From Sulfitobacter sp. DFL-14 (lineage in GTDB: Bacteria; Pseudomonadota; Alphaproteobacteria; Rhodobacterales; Rhodobacteraceae), in contig NZ_QBFD01000046.1 of NCBI RefSeq assembly GCF_003335585.1, forward strand, positions 1,003,033 to 1,036,607: a stretch of DNA of 33,575 bases, read 5' to 3'. Positions within the stretch are counted from its first letter, which is position 1, and each line of letters begins with the position of its first letter. Below the pieces are notes generated by a model. It saw only the letters and a list, made by a program, of their open reading frames with translations, was not told the DNA's origin and made no database searches. Shown one piece after another: positions 16,290 to 25,890 of the stretch. The position numbers and the translations under genes are program-made.

Positions 16290-17243
16290 TCAGGCCAGCC
16301 CCAGCTTGCGGTTGCGCGCGGCGCGCAGGCGGGTGAAATCATCGCCCGCGTGATAGGACGACCGGGTCAGCGGCGTCGCGGAAACCATCAGGAACCCCTT
16401 GCCATAGGCCGCCTTCTCATAGGCTGCAAATTCGTCCGGATGCACAAAACGGTCGACGCGGTGGTGTTTCGGCGTCGGCTGCAGATACTGGCCGATGGTC
16501 AGGAAATCGATGTCCGCGGCGCGCATGTCCTCCATCACCTGAATGACAGATTGCCGATCCTCGCCCAGCCCCACCATGATGCCCGATTTGGTGAACATCG
16601 ACGGGTCCAGCTCCTTCACCCGCTGCAACAGGCGCAGGGAGTGGAAGTAACGCGCGCCGGGGCGAACCTCCGGATAAAGGCCGGGCACGGTTTCGAGGTT
16701 GTGGTTGAACACATCGGGACGCGCCTCGACCACCACTTCCAGCACCTTGGGATCGGCGCGGATGAAATCCGGTGTCAGAATCTCGATCGTGGTCTCGGGG
16801 CTGCGCTTGCGGATGGCGCGGATGGTCTGGGCAAAATGCTCCGCCCCGCCGTCCGCCACATCGTCGCGGTCGACAGAGGTGATGACCACATGGTTCAGCC
16901 CCAGCTTGGCCACCGCATCGGCCACCCGGCCCGGCTCGAACACATCCAGCGCCTCGGGCGGCTTGCCGGTGGCGATGTTGCAGAAGGTGCAGGCGCGGGT
17001 ACAGACCTCGCCCATGATCATCATGGTGGCGTGGCCCTGGCTCCAGCATTCGCCGACATTGGGGCAGCCCGCCTCTTCGCAGACCGTGGTCAGCTTGTTG
17101 TCGCGCATGATCTTCGCGGTTTCGGCATATCCCTTGCCGCCGGGTGCCTTGACCCTGATCCAGTCCGGTTTCTTGGGCTGGGCATTGTCGGGCTTGCGCG
17201 CCTTTTCAGGGTGGCGCTGTTCGGGGATTTTCAGATCGCGCAT
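16290..17243 (-). CDS. lipA: Lipoyl synthase
   Basis: 317 residues from the ATG at 17243 (minus), preceded by GTGAGGTCCCC; a longer frame starting 12 codons earlier lacks family support. Radical-SAM enzyme that inserts two sulfurs into octanoyl groups on lipoyl domains. Auxiliary cluster CX4CX5C at Cys55, 60 and 66; radical SAM cluster CX3CX2C at Cys81, 85 and 88. The C-terminal RSSYHAGDDF, with the serine that ligates the auxiliary cluster, is present. All catalytic residues are intact. Convergent with the monooxygenase. Confidence 0.96.
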   Translation of the reverse strand: MRDLKIPEQRHPEKARKPDNAQPKKPDWIRVKAPGGKGYAETAKIMRDNKLTTVCEEAGCPNVGECWSQGHATMMIMGEVCTRACTFCNIATGKPPEALDVFEPGRVADAVAKLGLNHVVITSVDRDDVADGGAEHFAQTIRAIRKRSPETTIEILTPDFIRADPKVLEVVVEARPDVFNHNLETVPGLYPEVRPGARYFHSLRLLQRVKELDPSMFTKSGIMVGLGEDRQSVIQVMEDMRAADIDFLTIGQYLQPTPKHHRVDRFVHPDEFAAYEKAAYGKGFLMVSATPLTRSSYHAGDDFTRLRAARNRKLGLA

Positions 17244-17333
17244 GGGGACCTCACATTGCTTGCGATCTATGTAACACAACTTTGCGCCAACAAAAGCCCA
17301 TGCCGCGCAATGCTGCCTTGCACCCGCGCGATG

Positions 17334-18476
17334 CTATCCGATCATCGGACCACCCGGGCCGATGGTTTCGTCATAATGCCGCCTCAGGCGCATCAGCGCG
17401 ATGCGCAACACGATCTTGCCGGACCGCGCCGACCAGCCCAGACGTTTTTCCGTGGTCTCCAGCCCTTCGAGATAGCAACAGCACCGCAGCGCCACATCAG
17501 ACAGGCCCGGCCCGAGATAGCGCAACGCCGCCGTCACCCGTGCCTGCGCGGCCCCGGCACTGTCCGACATTGCGCGCGTCCCGCAAGTGCCGCCTTGCGT
17601 GCCCGCGGTCAGGAAACCCTGCCAGTTCTGGGTCACCCGCGTCCCCATCTGCGCCAGTTCGAAATCCTCGCGCAGGCGTTCGCCTGCATGGACCAGCGCA
17701 TCGCTCAGAAAAGGCTTTCCGCTCTTGTCCTTGCGCCGCGACAAGGCGATCAGCGGGCTTTCGGCCAGCGAATAGCGCATTTTCTGGCGTTGGCTGCATG
17801 CGGCCTCGCCGGTGCCGTCCCGCCAGCCCGCATCAGCGCCGTCAAATCCGGTCTGGGCTTCGGCAAAGCCCTGGGTGCCACGCGGCATTCCCCCCTCTGC
17901 CCCGATCATCCCCCCCAGCGCGCTGCGGCCCGCGGTGGTGATGTGATAGCGGATGATGCGCCCGGAATTGGAGGGGGCGATCCAGTCCTTCAACGCCATG
18001 GCCTGTGCCACCGCGGCATCCACCACAGCGGTCCGGGTGCTGCCCCCCGATGCGGTATCGCGCACCACCACGGCCTTTTCCATGTCTGCTGCGATGGCCA
18101 GGACCGCGCCGGTTTCGCACAGCCTGGGCAGGATGCGCATCGCCTCCTGTGTCAGCGCGGCTTCGTCGGGGACGGATTTGTGGGCGGGCTGGGCCATTGG
18201 CTGTTCCTCCTTTAAGGCGTTTTTCCCGGCACCGGTCGGTCGGCGTTCCGCACCCAGGCGTTGCAATGCGGCATCCACCAGCGGATCGTCACGGCGGGTC
18301 TCGATCCGGCGGATCTGGCGCATGATTGTGGAAGCGTGACATCCCGCACTTCGGGCGAGTTCCCGCATCGGTCGTCCCTGCTCTGTATGGGCCAGATAGT
18401 GAATCGCGCCTTCCGGCACCCAGTCCGGCAGGCTTAACGGTTGATGAGCATTCTTAGCTGACAAAACGCGTACCAC
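17334..18476 (-). CDS. DUF6456-like helix-turn-helix protein
   Basis: 380 residues. An N-terminal helix-turn-helix at about 36-60 (MRELARSAGCHASTIMRQIR) suggests DNA binding. The C-terminal region (about 225-370) contains SPLIALSRRKDKSGKPFLS and ALVHAGERLREDFELAQMGT, which I associate with DUF6456, an alphaproteobacterial domain of unknown function. The start is uncertain: GTG at 18476 (minus) is used, TTG at 18464 is an alternative. Divergent from the DUF6477-like gene; the spacer carries a nested palindrome that could be its own operator. It is 90 bases upstream-side of lipA on the same strand. Confidence 0.75.
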   Translation of the reverse strand: MVRVLSAKNAHQPLSLPDWVPEGAIHYLAHTEQGRPMRELARSAGCHASTIMRQIRRIETRRDDPLVDAALQRLGAERRPTGAGKNALKEEQPMAQPAHKSVPDEAALTQEAMRILPRLCETGAVLAIAADMEKAVVVRDTASGGSTRTAVVDAAVAQAMALKDWIAPSNSGRIIRYHITTAGRSALGGMIGAEGGMPRGTQGFAEAQTGFDGADAGWRDGTGEAACSQRQKMRYSLAESPLIALSRRKDKSGKPFLSDALVHAGERLREDFELAQMGTRVTQNWQGFLTAGTQGGTCGTRAMSDSAGAAQARVTAALRYLGPGLSDVALRCCCYLEGLETTEKRLGWSARSGKIVLRIALMRLRRHYDETIGPGGPMIG

Positions 18477-18499
18477 TCTATTTTACATTGTTGTTTCCG

Positions 18500-18540
18500 T
18501 AGGTTGACGAGTTTTCCACAGAAGGACAAACCGCAACCTA
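18500..18540. promoter_or_regulatory. Nested palindrome in divergent spacer
   Basis: TAGGTTG at 18500-18506 pairs with CAACCTA at 18534-18540; inside, GTTTTCC at 18511-18517 pairs with GGACAAAC at 18524-18531 with one bulged C, around ACAGAA. It lies 24 bases upstream of the start of the helix-turn-helix protein and 178 upstream of the DUF6477-like gene. The rest of the 241-base spacer is AT-rich for this window and holds a second hairpin (CCCTC at 18630-18634, GAGGG at 18640-18644). Confidence 0.5.
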
Positions 18541-18717
18541 TGGGTGCATTGGTTACCTGATCGTTAAAACTTTTTCGGTTTCTCAATCATTATTTCTAAA
18601 GTCTAAACACTGGTGAAGGCGCCGCGCGACCCTCTCCGGGAGGGCGCAACACCCGCGTGAGTTGTGGCAAAACGGAGGCAGCGATTCCGCCATCCCGACC
18701 AGAAAAGGACCACTGCC

Positions 18718-19023
18718 ATGCAAGATATCTTTTCCATGCTGAGCGCCCTGCACCGCCCGCAACTGATGATGCGCGCCGCGCGCATCGGGGCGGAAAACTA
18801 CCGCCGTTCCAGCCATCTGCCCCGGCTGCTGGGCTATGGCGTGCTGCCCCGCCACAGCGCAGCCCTGCTGCGCCTGATGGAGATCGAGGCCGTGCTGGAG
18901 GATGAACGCAAGCGTGCGGATGCAGGCTATAGCCTGATCCGGCACATCGACGTTCTGATTGCCATGGTAGGAGAGGCGCGGGTGCTGCGCGCGGTCAATG
19001 CCGCGCCCCGCAGCGTGACGTGA
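18718..19023 (+). CDS. DUF6477-like small protein
   Basis: 101 residues from the ATG at 18718, preceded by AAAAGGA with 8 bases spacing. Sequence MQDIFSMLSALHRPQLMMRA followed by ARIGAENYRR and, further on, MEIEAVLEDERKRADAGYS; mostly helical, no membrane segment. I associate it with DUF6477, found in Rhodobacterales. Function unknown. Divergent from the DUF6456-like protein, an arrangement that suggests shared control. A GC-rich hairpin follows at 19034-19055. Confidence 0.72.
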   Translation: MQDIFSMLSALHRPQLMMRAARIGAENYRRSSHLPRLLGYGVLPRHSAALLRLMEIEAVLEDERKRADAGYSLIRHIDVLIAMVGEARVLRAVNAAPRSVT

Positions 19024-19033
19024 CGGGTGACAG

Positions 19034-19055
19034 GGCCGCCACCGGGGCGGCGGCC
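19034..19055. terminator. GC-rich hairpin between convergent genes
   Basis: GGCCGCC at 19034-19040 and GGCGGCC at 19049-19055 form a 7-bp stem with an 8-base loop, just after the DUF6477-like gene and before the end of the convergent methyltransferase gene. No T run follows on either strand, so termination is only a suggestion from position. Confidence 0.35.
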
Positions 19056-19101
19056 GGGTTATCCATGCTGCCAGACCGGAACAACCGGCCCGGCTGTACC
19101 C

Positions 19102-20646
19102 TTACATGAAGCTGTCGGGCGCTTCGGACTTCTTGCGCGCCACATAGGCATCCAGCGCTTCGCGGATCGCCGGGTCCAGCACCGGCTGCTGGTAGTCCGC
19201 CAGCATCTTTTCCACCCGGATCGTGGCCAGCTGCGTGGTGTCGCGCGCGCCTTCGTCTTCCCATGTCTCAAAGGGCTTGTAGTCCAGCAGATCGGATTTC
19301 CAGAAGGCCGATTTGAAGTTGGCCTGCGTATGCGCGCAGCCCAGGTAATGCCCGCCGGGGCCAACCTCGCGGATCGCATCCATCGCCTGGCCGTTCTCGT
19401 CCATGTAGACGCCCTTGGCAAAATGGTGCAGAATGCCCAGCTGATCCGCATCCATCACGAATTTCTCGAAGGAGGCCACAAGCCCCCCCTCCAGCCAGCC
19501 GCAGGAGTGCAACATGAAGTTCACACCGGCCAGCAGGCCCATGTTCAGGCTGTTCGCCGTCTCATAGGCGGCCTGCGCATCAGGCAGTTTGGACCCGCAG
19601 AAGGACCCGGCAGAGCGGTATGGCAGGTTCAGCCGCCGGGCAAGCTGCCCCGCGCCATAGGTGATATGCGCAGCCTCCGGCGTGCCGAAGGTGGGCGCGC
19701 CCGAGTTCATGTCGATCGAGGTCACGAAGGCCCCCATGACAATCGGCGCACCGGCACGGCACAGCTGGCTGTAGGCAACACCGGCCAGGGTTTCCGCCAA
19801 CACCTGCGTCAGGGTCCCGGCCACGGTGGTCGGCGCCATCGCACCGCCCACGATGAAGGGCGAGATGATGCAGGCCTGGTTGTTCTCGGCATAGACCTTG
19901 AGCGCGCCCATCATCACATCGTCGAAGGTCATCGGCGAGTTGATGTTGATCAGCGAGGTCATCACCGTGTTCTGCTGAACGAAATCCTCACCAAAGAGCA
20001 CCCCGCACATATCCACCGAATCCTGCGCACGGCTGGGTTCGGTCACCGATCCCATGAAGGGCTTGTCGCTCAGCGTCATATGGGCGTGCAGCATGTCCAG
20101 GTGCCGCTTGTTGACGGGAATATCCGTCGGCTCGCAGACCGTGCCGCCCGAATGGTGCAGCCACTTGGACATATAGGCCAGTTTCACGAACTTGTTGAAA
20201 TCCGCCATGGTGGCATAGCGCCGACCGCCTGCCGCATCGCGCACGAAGGGCGGGCCATAGACCGGTGCCAGCACCAGATTGCGGCCACCGACCTCGACAT
20301 TGCGCTCGGGGTTGCGCGCGTGCTGGGTAAAGGTGGACGGTGCCGTGGCACAAAGCTTGCGGGCCAGACCTTTGGGGATATGCACCCGCTCGCCGCGCAC
20401 ATCCGCCCCCGCATCGCGCCACATCTGCAGGGCTTCGGGATTTTCGGGGAAATTGACACCCACTTCTTCGAGGATGATATCCGCATTGCGCTCGATGATC
20501 TGCAGCGCTTCCTCGTTCAACACTTCGAAGTTTGGAATGTTGCGTTCGATAAAGCGCGCGGTTTCGAAAGAGACCGCCGTGCGCTCCGCCCGGCGCGCTG
20601 CACCGCCGCCACCCCGTGTCCGTCCGCGCCGTGCTGATTCCGCCAT
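19102..20646 (-). CDS. MttB-family (non-pyrrolysine) methyltransferase
   Basis: 514 residues. Trimethylamine methyltransferase superfamily. The frame is open throughout with no in-frame TAG, so it is a non-pyrrolysine member; characterised relatives demethylate glycine betaine, proline betaine or carnitine and pass the methyl group to a corrinoid protein. Seen: NIPNFEVLNEEALQIIERNA at the N-terminus, VGGRNLVLAPVYGPPFVRD, and GSFCGSKLPDAQAAYETANS in the barrel region. An Arg-rich N-terminal tail (RRGRTRGGGGAARRAER) precedes it. No corrinoid protein or reductive activator gene is adjacent, so the acceptor partner must be elsewhere. The ATG at 20646 has AAGGG upstream. Confidence 0.88.
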   Translation of the reverse strand: MAESARRGRTRGGGGAARRAERTAVSFETARFIERNIPNFEVLNEEALQIIERNADIILEEVGVNFPENPEALQMWRDAGADVRGERVHIPKGLARKLCATAPSTFTQHARNPERNVEVGGRNLVLAPVYGPPFVRDAAGGRRYATMADFNKFVKLAYMSKWLHHSGGTVCEPTDIPVNKRHLDMLHAHMTLSDKPFMGSVTEPSRAQDSVDMCGVLFGEDFVQQNTVMTSLININSPMTFDDVMMGALKVYAENNQACIISPFIVGGAMAPTTVAGTLTQVLAETLAGVAYSQLCRAGAPIVMGAFVTSIDMNSGAPTFGTPEAAHITYGAGQLARRLNLPYRSAGSFCGSKLPDAQAAYETANSLNMGLLAGVNFMLHSCGWLEGGLVASFEKFVMDADQLGILHHFAKGVYMDENGQAMDAIREVGPGGHYLGCAHTQANFKSAFWKSDLLDYKPFETWEDEGARDTTQLATIRVEKMLADYQQPVLDPAIREALDAYVARKKSEAPDSFM

Positions 20647-20757
20647 GATATGACCCTTACTCAGAAATTTCCTTCTCCTAACGTATCCCCCCGCCCCAAT
20701 TCGCGCGATTTCCGCCGCCGGGGGGAGAAAAACGACATCCTCCCGACGCCCCCATGC

Positions 20758-20807
20758 TGTTTTTGACCAAAATAATCCCGAGCGCCGGGGCCGCGCCCCA
20801 GTCCGAC
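20758..20807. repeat. Dispersed hairpin repeat, copy 2
   Basis: TTTTGACCAAAATAATCCCG is followed by a stem, GGGGC at 20787-20791 and GCCCC at 20795-20799, then AGTCCGACA, matching copy 1 (GCGCCCCAGTCCAACA). It lies in the divergent spacer between the methyltransferase and guaA, 30 bases or so upstream of guaA, so it could also affect the guaA leader. Confidence 0.55.
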
Positions 20808-20838
20808 ACTTGCCACGCCGTCAAACCCTGCCTAATCA

Positions 20839-22419
<1,581 letters not shown>

Positions 22420-22443
22420 TCAATCAATGACCCCCGCCCGCCC

Positions 22444-23337
22444 GTGACCGATAACACCGTCATCCCCCCGATCAACCAGACTCTGCGCGCCGCATTCTGG
22501 ATGGTCGGTGCCATCACCTCTTTCACGGCGATGGCCATGGCCGGGCGCAAGCTGGGGGCCGATTACGACACTTTCGAAATCATGCTCTACCGCTCGGCCT
22601 TCGGTTTTGTTGTCGTGGCCGGCCTGGCCTGTGCCCTTGGCACCTGGCGCGAGATCAATACCGATGCCCTGGGGCTGCAAACCCTGCGCAACCTGGTGCA
22701 TTTCACCGGCCAGAACCTCTGGTTCTTTGCGGTAACCGTGATCCCGCTGGCGCAGGTCTTTGCCTTTGAATTCACCACACCGCTCTGGGTGATCGTGCTT
22801 TCTCCCTTCCTGCTGGGCGAGCGGCTGACCAGGGTCCGCTCCATCTCGGCGCTGATGGGGTTCATCGGCATCCTGATCGTGGCGCGCCCCACTGTTGCCG
22901 GGATGAACGCGGGGGTGCTGGCCGCCGCCGGCTGTGCCGTCTTTTTCGCTCTGACCTTCATCACCACCAAGAAACTGACCGCCCGGCAAAGCATCACCGC
23001 GATCATGTTCTACCTGACATTGCTGCAGCTGATCTTCGGGCTGATCACCGCAGGCTTTGACGGCGATATCGCCCTGCCCACATTGTCCAGCGCCCCGTTG
23101 CTGGCGCTGGTCGGGGTCTGCGGGCTGCTGGCGCATTTCTGCATCGCCAATGCCCTCCGGCTGGCCCCGGCAGCGGTGGTGTCACCCATCGACTTTGCCC
23201 GCCTGCCGGTGATCGCAATCCTTGCCATGCTGGTCTATGGCGAAACCGTGGACCTGTGGGTGTTTATCGGTGCAATCATTATCTTTGCCGGGAATTATCT
23301 GAACATCTGGGTCGAAACCCGCAAAAAACCCGCATGA
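22444..23337 (+). CDS. DMT (EamA) family transporter 1
   Basis: 297 residues, from a GTG at 22444. Ten hydrophobic segments in two EamA repeats, typical of drug/metabolite transporters of the inner membrane. Diagnostic: PLAQVFAFEFTTPLWVIVLS and LLGERLTRVRSISALMGFIG in the first half, and YGETVDLWVFIGAIIIFAG at the end. The substrate is unknown. No clear ribosome site precedes the GTG except GGGAGTGATC; an out-of-frame ATG at 22427 is unlikely. Probably cotranscribed with guaA. Confidence 0.85.
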   Translation: MTDNTVIPPINQTLRAAFWMVGAITSFTAMAMAGRKLGADYDTFEIMLYRSAFGFVVVAGLACALGTWREINTDALGLQTLRNLVHFTGQNLWFFAVTVIPLAQVFAFEFTTPLWVIVLSPFLLGERLTRVRSISALMGFIGILIVARPTVAGMNAGVLAAAGCAVFFALTFITTKKLTARQSITAIMFYLTLLQLIFGLITAGFDGDIALPTLSSAPLLALVGVCGLLAHFCIANALRLAPAAVVSPIDFARLPVIAILAMLVYGETVDLWVFIGAIIIFAGNYLNIWVETRKKPA

Positions 23338-23378
23338 TCCGGGTCGCGGTGCGCAGCCCGGCCATCTAGGTCACCCCC

Positions 23379-24311
23379 ATGAACCCGCAAAAATCAATCA
23401 CCCCCCGCGCCTGGACCGAGATGCTGCTGCTGGCGGCAATCTGGGGCGCGTCCTTTGTCTCCATCCGGATGGCGCTTGATGAAATCGGGCCGCTCTGGGC
23501 TGTGGCCCACCGGGTTGGCTGGGCGGCGGTGGCGCTCTGGGGGGCGGTGTTGGTCATGGGCCTGAGAGTGCCCCTCGATCCGCGCATCTGGGGCGCCTTT
23601 CTGGTCATGGGGTTGCTGAACAATGTGATTCCCTTCGGGCTGATGGCCTGGGGCCAGTTGCACATCGAAAGCGGCCTGACCTCGATCCTCAATGCCGCCA
23701 CCGCGATCTTTGGCGTGATCGCTGCTGCAATCTTCTTTGCGGATGAGCGGATCACCCTGCGCAAGGCGGCAGGCGTCCTGCTGGGTTTTGCCGGTGTGGC
23801 CACCGCCATCGGGCTGGAGAACCTGGCCCAGTTCGACCTGCGGTCGCTGGCGCAGCTGGCGGTGATCGGGGGCACGGTGTCCTATGCGCTCGCTTCCGTC
23901 TGGGCGCGCAAGACATTGTCGGGCCAGCCGCCACAGGTGGCCGCAGCGGGGATGGTCACCGGCTCGACCCTGATCATGCTGCCCGCGGCCTGGATCCTCG
24001 AAGGGCCAATCGACCTCTCGCTTGCGCCCCGCACCTGGGCCGCCATCGGCTATTACGCCCTGCTGGGCACGGCGCTGGCCTATCTGCTCTATTACCGTGT
24101 CCTGGGCATGGCGGGCAGCGGCAACCTGATGCTGGTCACGCTGCTGATCCCGCCCTTTGCGATTCTGCTGGGGGCGCTGGTGCTGGGTGAAACCCTGCGC
24201 CCGGCGGCCTATGCGGGTTTTGCACTGCTGGCGGCGGGGCTGCTGATCCTGAACGGCCGCATCTGGCGTCCGCGCCGCCGCTCCGCTAGACAGGGGGCGA
24301 AATCAACCTGA
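23379..24311 (+). CDS. DMT (EamA) family transporter 2
   Basis: 310 residues, ten predicted hydrophobic segments in two EamA repeats. WTEMLLLAAIWGASFVSIRM opens the first repeat; GLTSILNAATAIFGVIAAAI and LVLGETLRPAAYAGFALLAA are the conserved repeat ends. It differs clearly from the upstream transporter, so this is not a recent tandem duplication. A basic tail (RPRRRSARQGAKST) would lie in the cytoplasm. Substrate unknown. 41 bases after transporter 1 and 12 before the P-loop gene, consistent with one transcript. Confidence 0.87.
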   Translation: MNPQKSITPRAWTEMLLLAAIWGASFVSIRMALDEIGPLWAVAHRVGWAAVALWGAVLVMGLRVPLDPRIWGAFLVMGLLNNVIPFGLMAWGQLHIESGLTSILNAATAIFGVIAAAIFFADERITLRKAAGVLLGFAGVATAIGLENLAQFDLRSLAQLAVIGGTVSYALASVWARKTLSGQPPQVAAAGMVTGSTLIMLPAAWILEGPIDLSLAPRTWAAIGYYALLGTALAYLLYYRVLGMAGSGNLMLVTLLIPPFAILLGALVLGETLRPAAYAGFALLAAGLLILNGRIWRPRRRSARQGAKST

Positions 24312-24323
24312 CGGACCTGCCCC

Positions 24324-25175
24324 ATGCTATACCCCACTGCCCAGGACTGGCGCGCCGCGCCGCGCCGCAAAGTGCTTGTCTTTGGCATGTCGGGACTGGG
24401 GAAAACCCATCTGAGCGGGCTGCTGCGGGCCTCTGGCGGCTGGTTCCACTACTCCATCGACTACCGCATCGGCACCCGCTACCTGGGTGAGGCGATTGTC
24501 GACAACGCCAAGTCCGAAGCGATGAAAGTGCCCTTCCTGCGCGATCTGCTGATGACCGACAGCATCTATATCGCCTCCAACATCACCTTCGCGAACCTCA
24601 GCCCCGTCGCCACCTGGCTGGGCAAGCCCGGATCGCCGGACAAGGGCGGCTTGCCAATGGCGGAATATGCCACCCGGCAGGAAGCCTTCCGCCTGGCCGA
24701 GATCGCCGCGCTGAACGACACGCCGCATTTCGCCCGGCGCGCCAAAGCGCTTTATGGCTATGACCATTTCATCTGTGACACCGGCGGGTCGATCTGCGAA
24801 TGGGTGGATCCGGACAACCCGGAGGACCCGCTGCTGAAAACCCTGTCGGAGGAATGCCTGCTGGTCTGGATCAAGGGGGATGAGGCCCACACCCAGGAGC
24901 TGATCCGCCGCTTTGACCGCGCGCCGAAACCGATGGCCTATCAGCCCGCCTTCCTTGAACGGGTCTGGAGAGATTATCTGAGCGAAAACAAAGTGTCAGA
25001 GGATAAAGTTGATCCCGATGCCTTTGTCCGCTGGACCTATGCCCAGGCCCTGTCACACCGCCAGCCGCGCTATGCCGCGATGGCGAAATGGGGCGTCACC
25101 ATCACCCCCGATCAGATCGGCGCGCTCAAGACCGAGGATGATTTCGTGGAGCTGATCGCCGGTTGTCTGGGCTAG
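24324..25175 (+). CDS. P-loop ATPase, unknown function
   Basis: 283 residues. A Walker A motif VLVFGMSGLGKTHL near the N-terminus (21-28 GMSGLGKT) is followed by HYSIDYRIGTRYLGEA, giving the shape of a nucleoside or small-molecule kinase-like P-loop fold; FICDTGGSICEWVDP could be the Walker B region. No helicase or transporter motifs. No family function recognised. It abuts, tail to tail with no gap, the secreted-protein gene on the other strand. Probably cotranscribed with the two transporters. Confidence 0.72.
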   Translation: MLYPTAQDWRAAPRRKVLVFGMSGLGKTHLSGLLRASGGWFHYSIDYRIGTRYLGEAIVDNAKSEAMKVPFLRDLLMTDSIYIASNITFANLSPVATWLGKPGSPDKGGLPMAEYATRQEAFRLAEIAALNDTPHFARRAKALYGYDHFICDTGGSICEWVDPDNPEDPLLKTLSEECLLVWIKGDEAHTQELIRRFDRAPKPMAYQPAFLERVWRDYLSENKVSEDKVDPDAFVRWTYAQALSHRQPRYAAMAKWGVTITPDQIGALKTEDDFVELIAGCLG

Positions 25176-25739
25176 TCAGCGCCCAAAACACCCCTGCACC
25201 GCGCTGTTGATGCTTTCACCGGCACCGGACAGCGAAAACTGGATCAATGATGCGCCATCCAGCGCCTCGACCCGCAGCCATGATCCCTCCTGCACACCCT
25301 GCATAAAGGCATCGCCAGGCGGGATGTTCACGCTCAGATCGCCACGGCTGCGGTCCAGCGGCACCAGATAGGCGACATCACCGATCACAAAACGGTATTG
25401 GCCCGCCGCCATCGGCAGAGCCGTCAGCGCAAAGAAACTGGCCTGCGGTGTGCAGAAATAATAGAACCCATAGCCCTGCTCGGCATCCGCACCGGCAAAA
25501 CGGTGCACCCCGTCGCTGGCCAGCCCGGCGCGCCATGCGGGCGCTGCAGCTGAGTGGCGCGGCGCCGCAGGTTCACCTGAACAAAGCGACGCAACACATT
25601 GATTGTATTCAGCACTTTCCGGACCGGAGGAATCGGCAAGACAGCGCCAGACGCAGCGCTGAACATCCATGGGATCCTCCTCCTGCGCGGCAACCGCAAG
25701 CGGCGTGAACAGGCAGATCAGCAAGAGGGTCAGACGCAT
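25176..25739 (-). CDS. Secreted protein of unknown function
   Basis: 187 residues. A Sec signal peptide is clear (MRLTLLLICLFTPLAVAAQ, cleavage near residue 18-19). The mature part starts with a Cys-containing stretch (VQRCVWRCL, YNQCVASLC), suggesting disulfides, then an Ala/Pro linker and a hydrophobic/Gly-rich region with YFCTPQASFFALTALP. Another cysteine is near the C-terminus (QGCFGR). Periplasmic location is inferred. No family recognised. Divergent from metA across 151 bases. Confidence 0.72.
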   Translation of the reverse strand: MRLTLLLICLFTPLAVAAQEEDPMDVQRCVWRCLADSSGPESAEYNQCVASLCSGEPAAPRHSAAAPAWRAGLASDGVHRFAGADAEQGYGFYYFCTPQASFFALTALPMAAGQYRFVIGDVAYLVPLDRSRGDLSVNIPPGDAFMQGVQEGSWLRVEALDGASLIQFSLSGAGESINSAVQGCFGR

Positions 25740-25890
25740 GGAAACCTCGGCACTTGGCGCAACTGAATGTCATGATGCGCGCGCGCGCGGAAAATGCAAT
25801 GACACATCAGCGGGTGCTGCCGCCCCGCCCCCTTGGCAACGCAGCCTGCCCGGTCTATCTAAGCCCTTCAATACACGGATCGCCAAGCCC

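Noticed and set aside
18512..18520. DnaA box (TTTTCCACA) suggesting a replication origin
   Set aside because: A single near-match with no cluster of boxes and no origin-linked genes; it is better explained as part of the nested palindrome.
19102..20646. Pyrrolysine-containing methyltransferase
   Set aside because: There is no in-frame TAG in the gene.
22444..24311. Tandem duplication of EamA transporter genes
   Set aside because: The two proteins differ throughout apart from family motifs, so recent duplication is unlikely.
25740..25890. SAM-II riboswitch before metA
   Set aside because: The conserved pseudoknot sequence elements were not recognisable by eye; a covariance model would be decisive.
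25669..25890. 74-codon N-terminal extension of metA
   Set aside because: It overlaps the divergent secreted-protein gene, has no family similarity, and the ATG at 25891 gives a protein whose Cys142, His235 and Glu237 fall at the family numbering.
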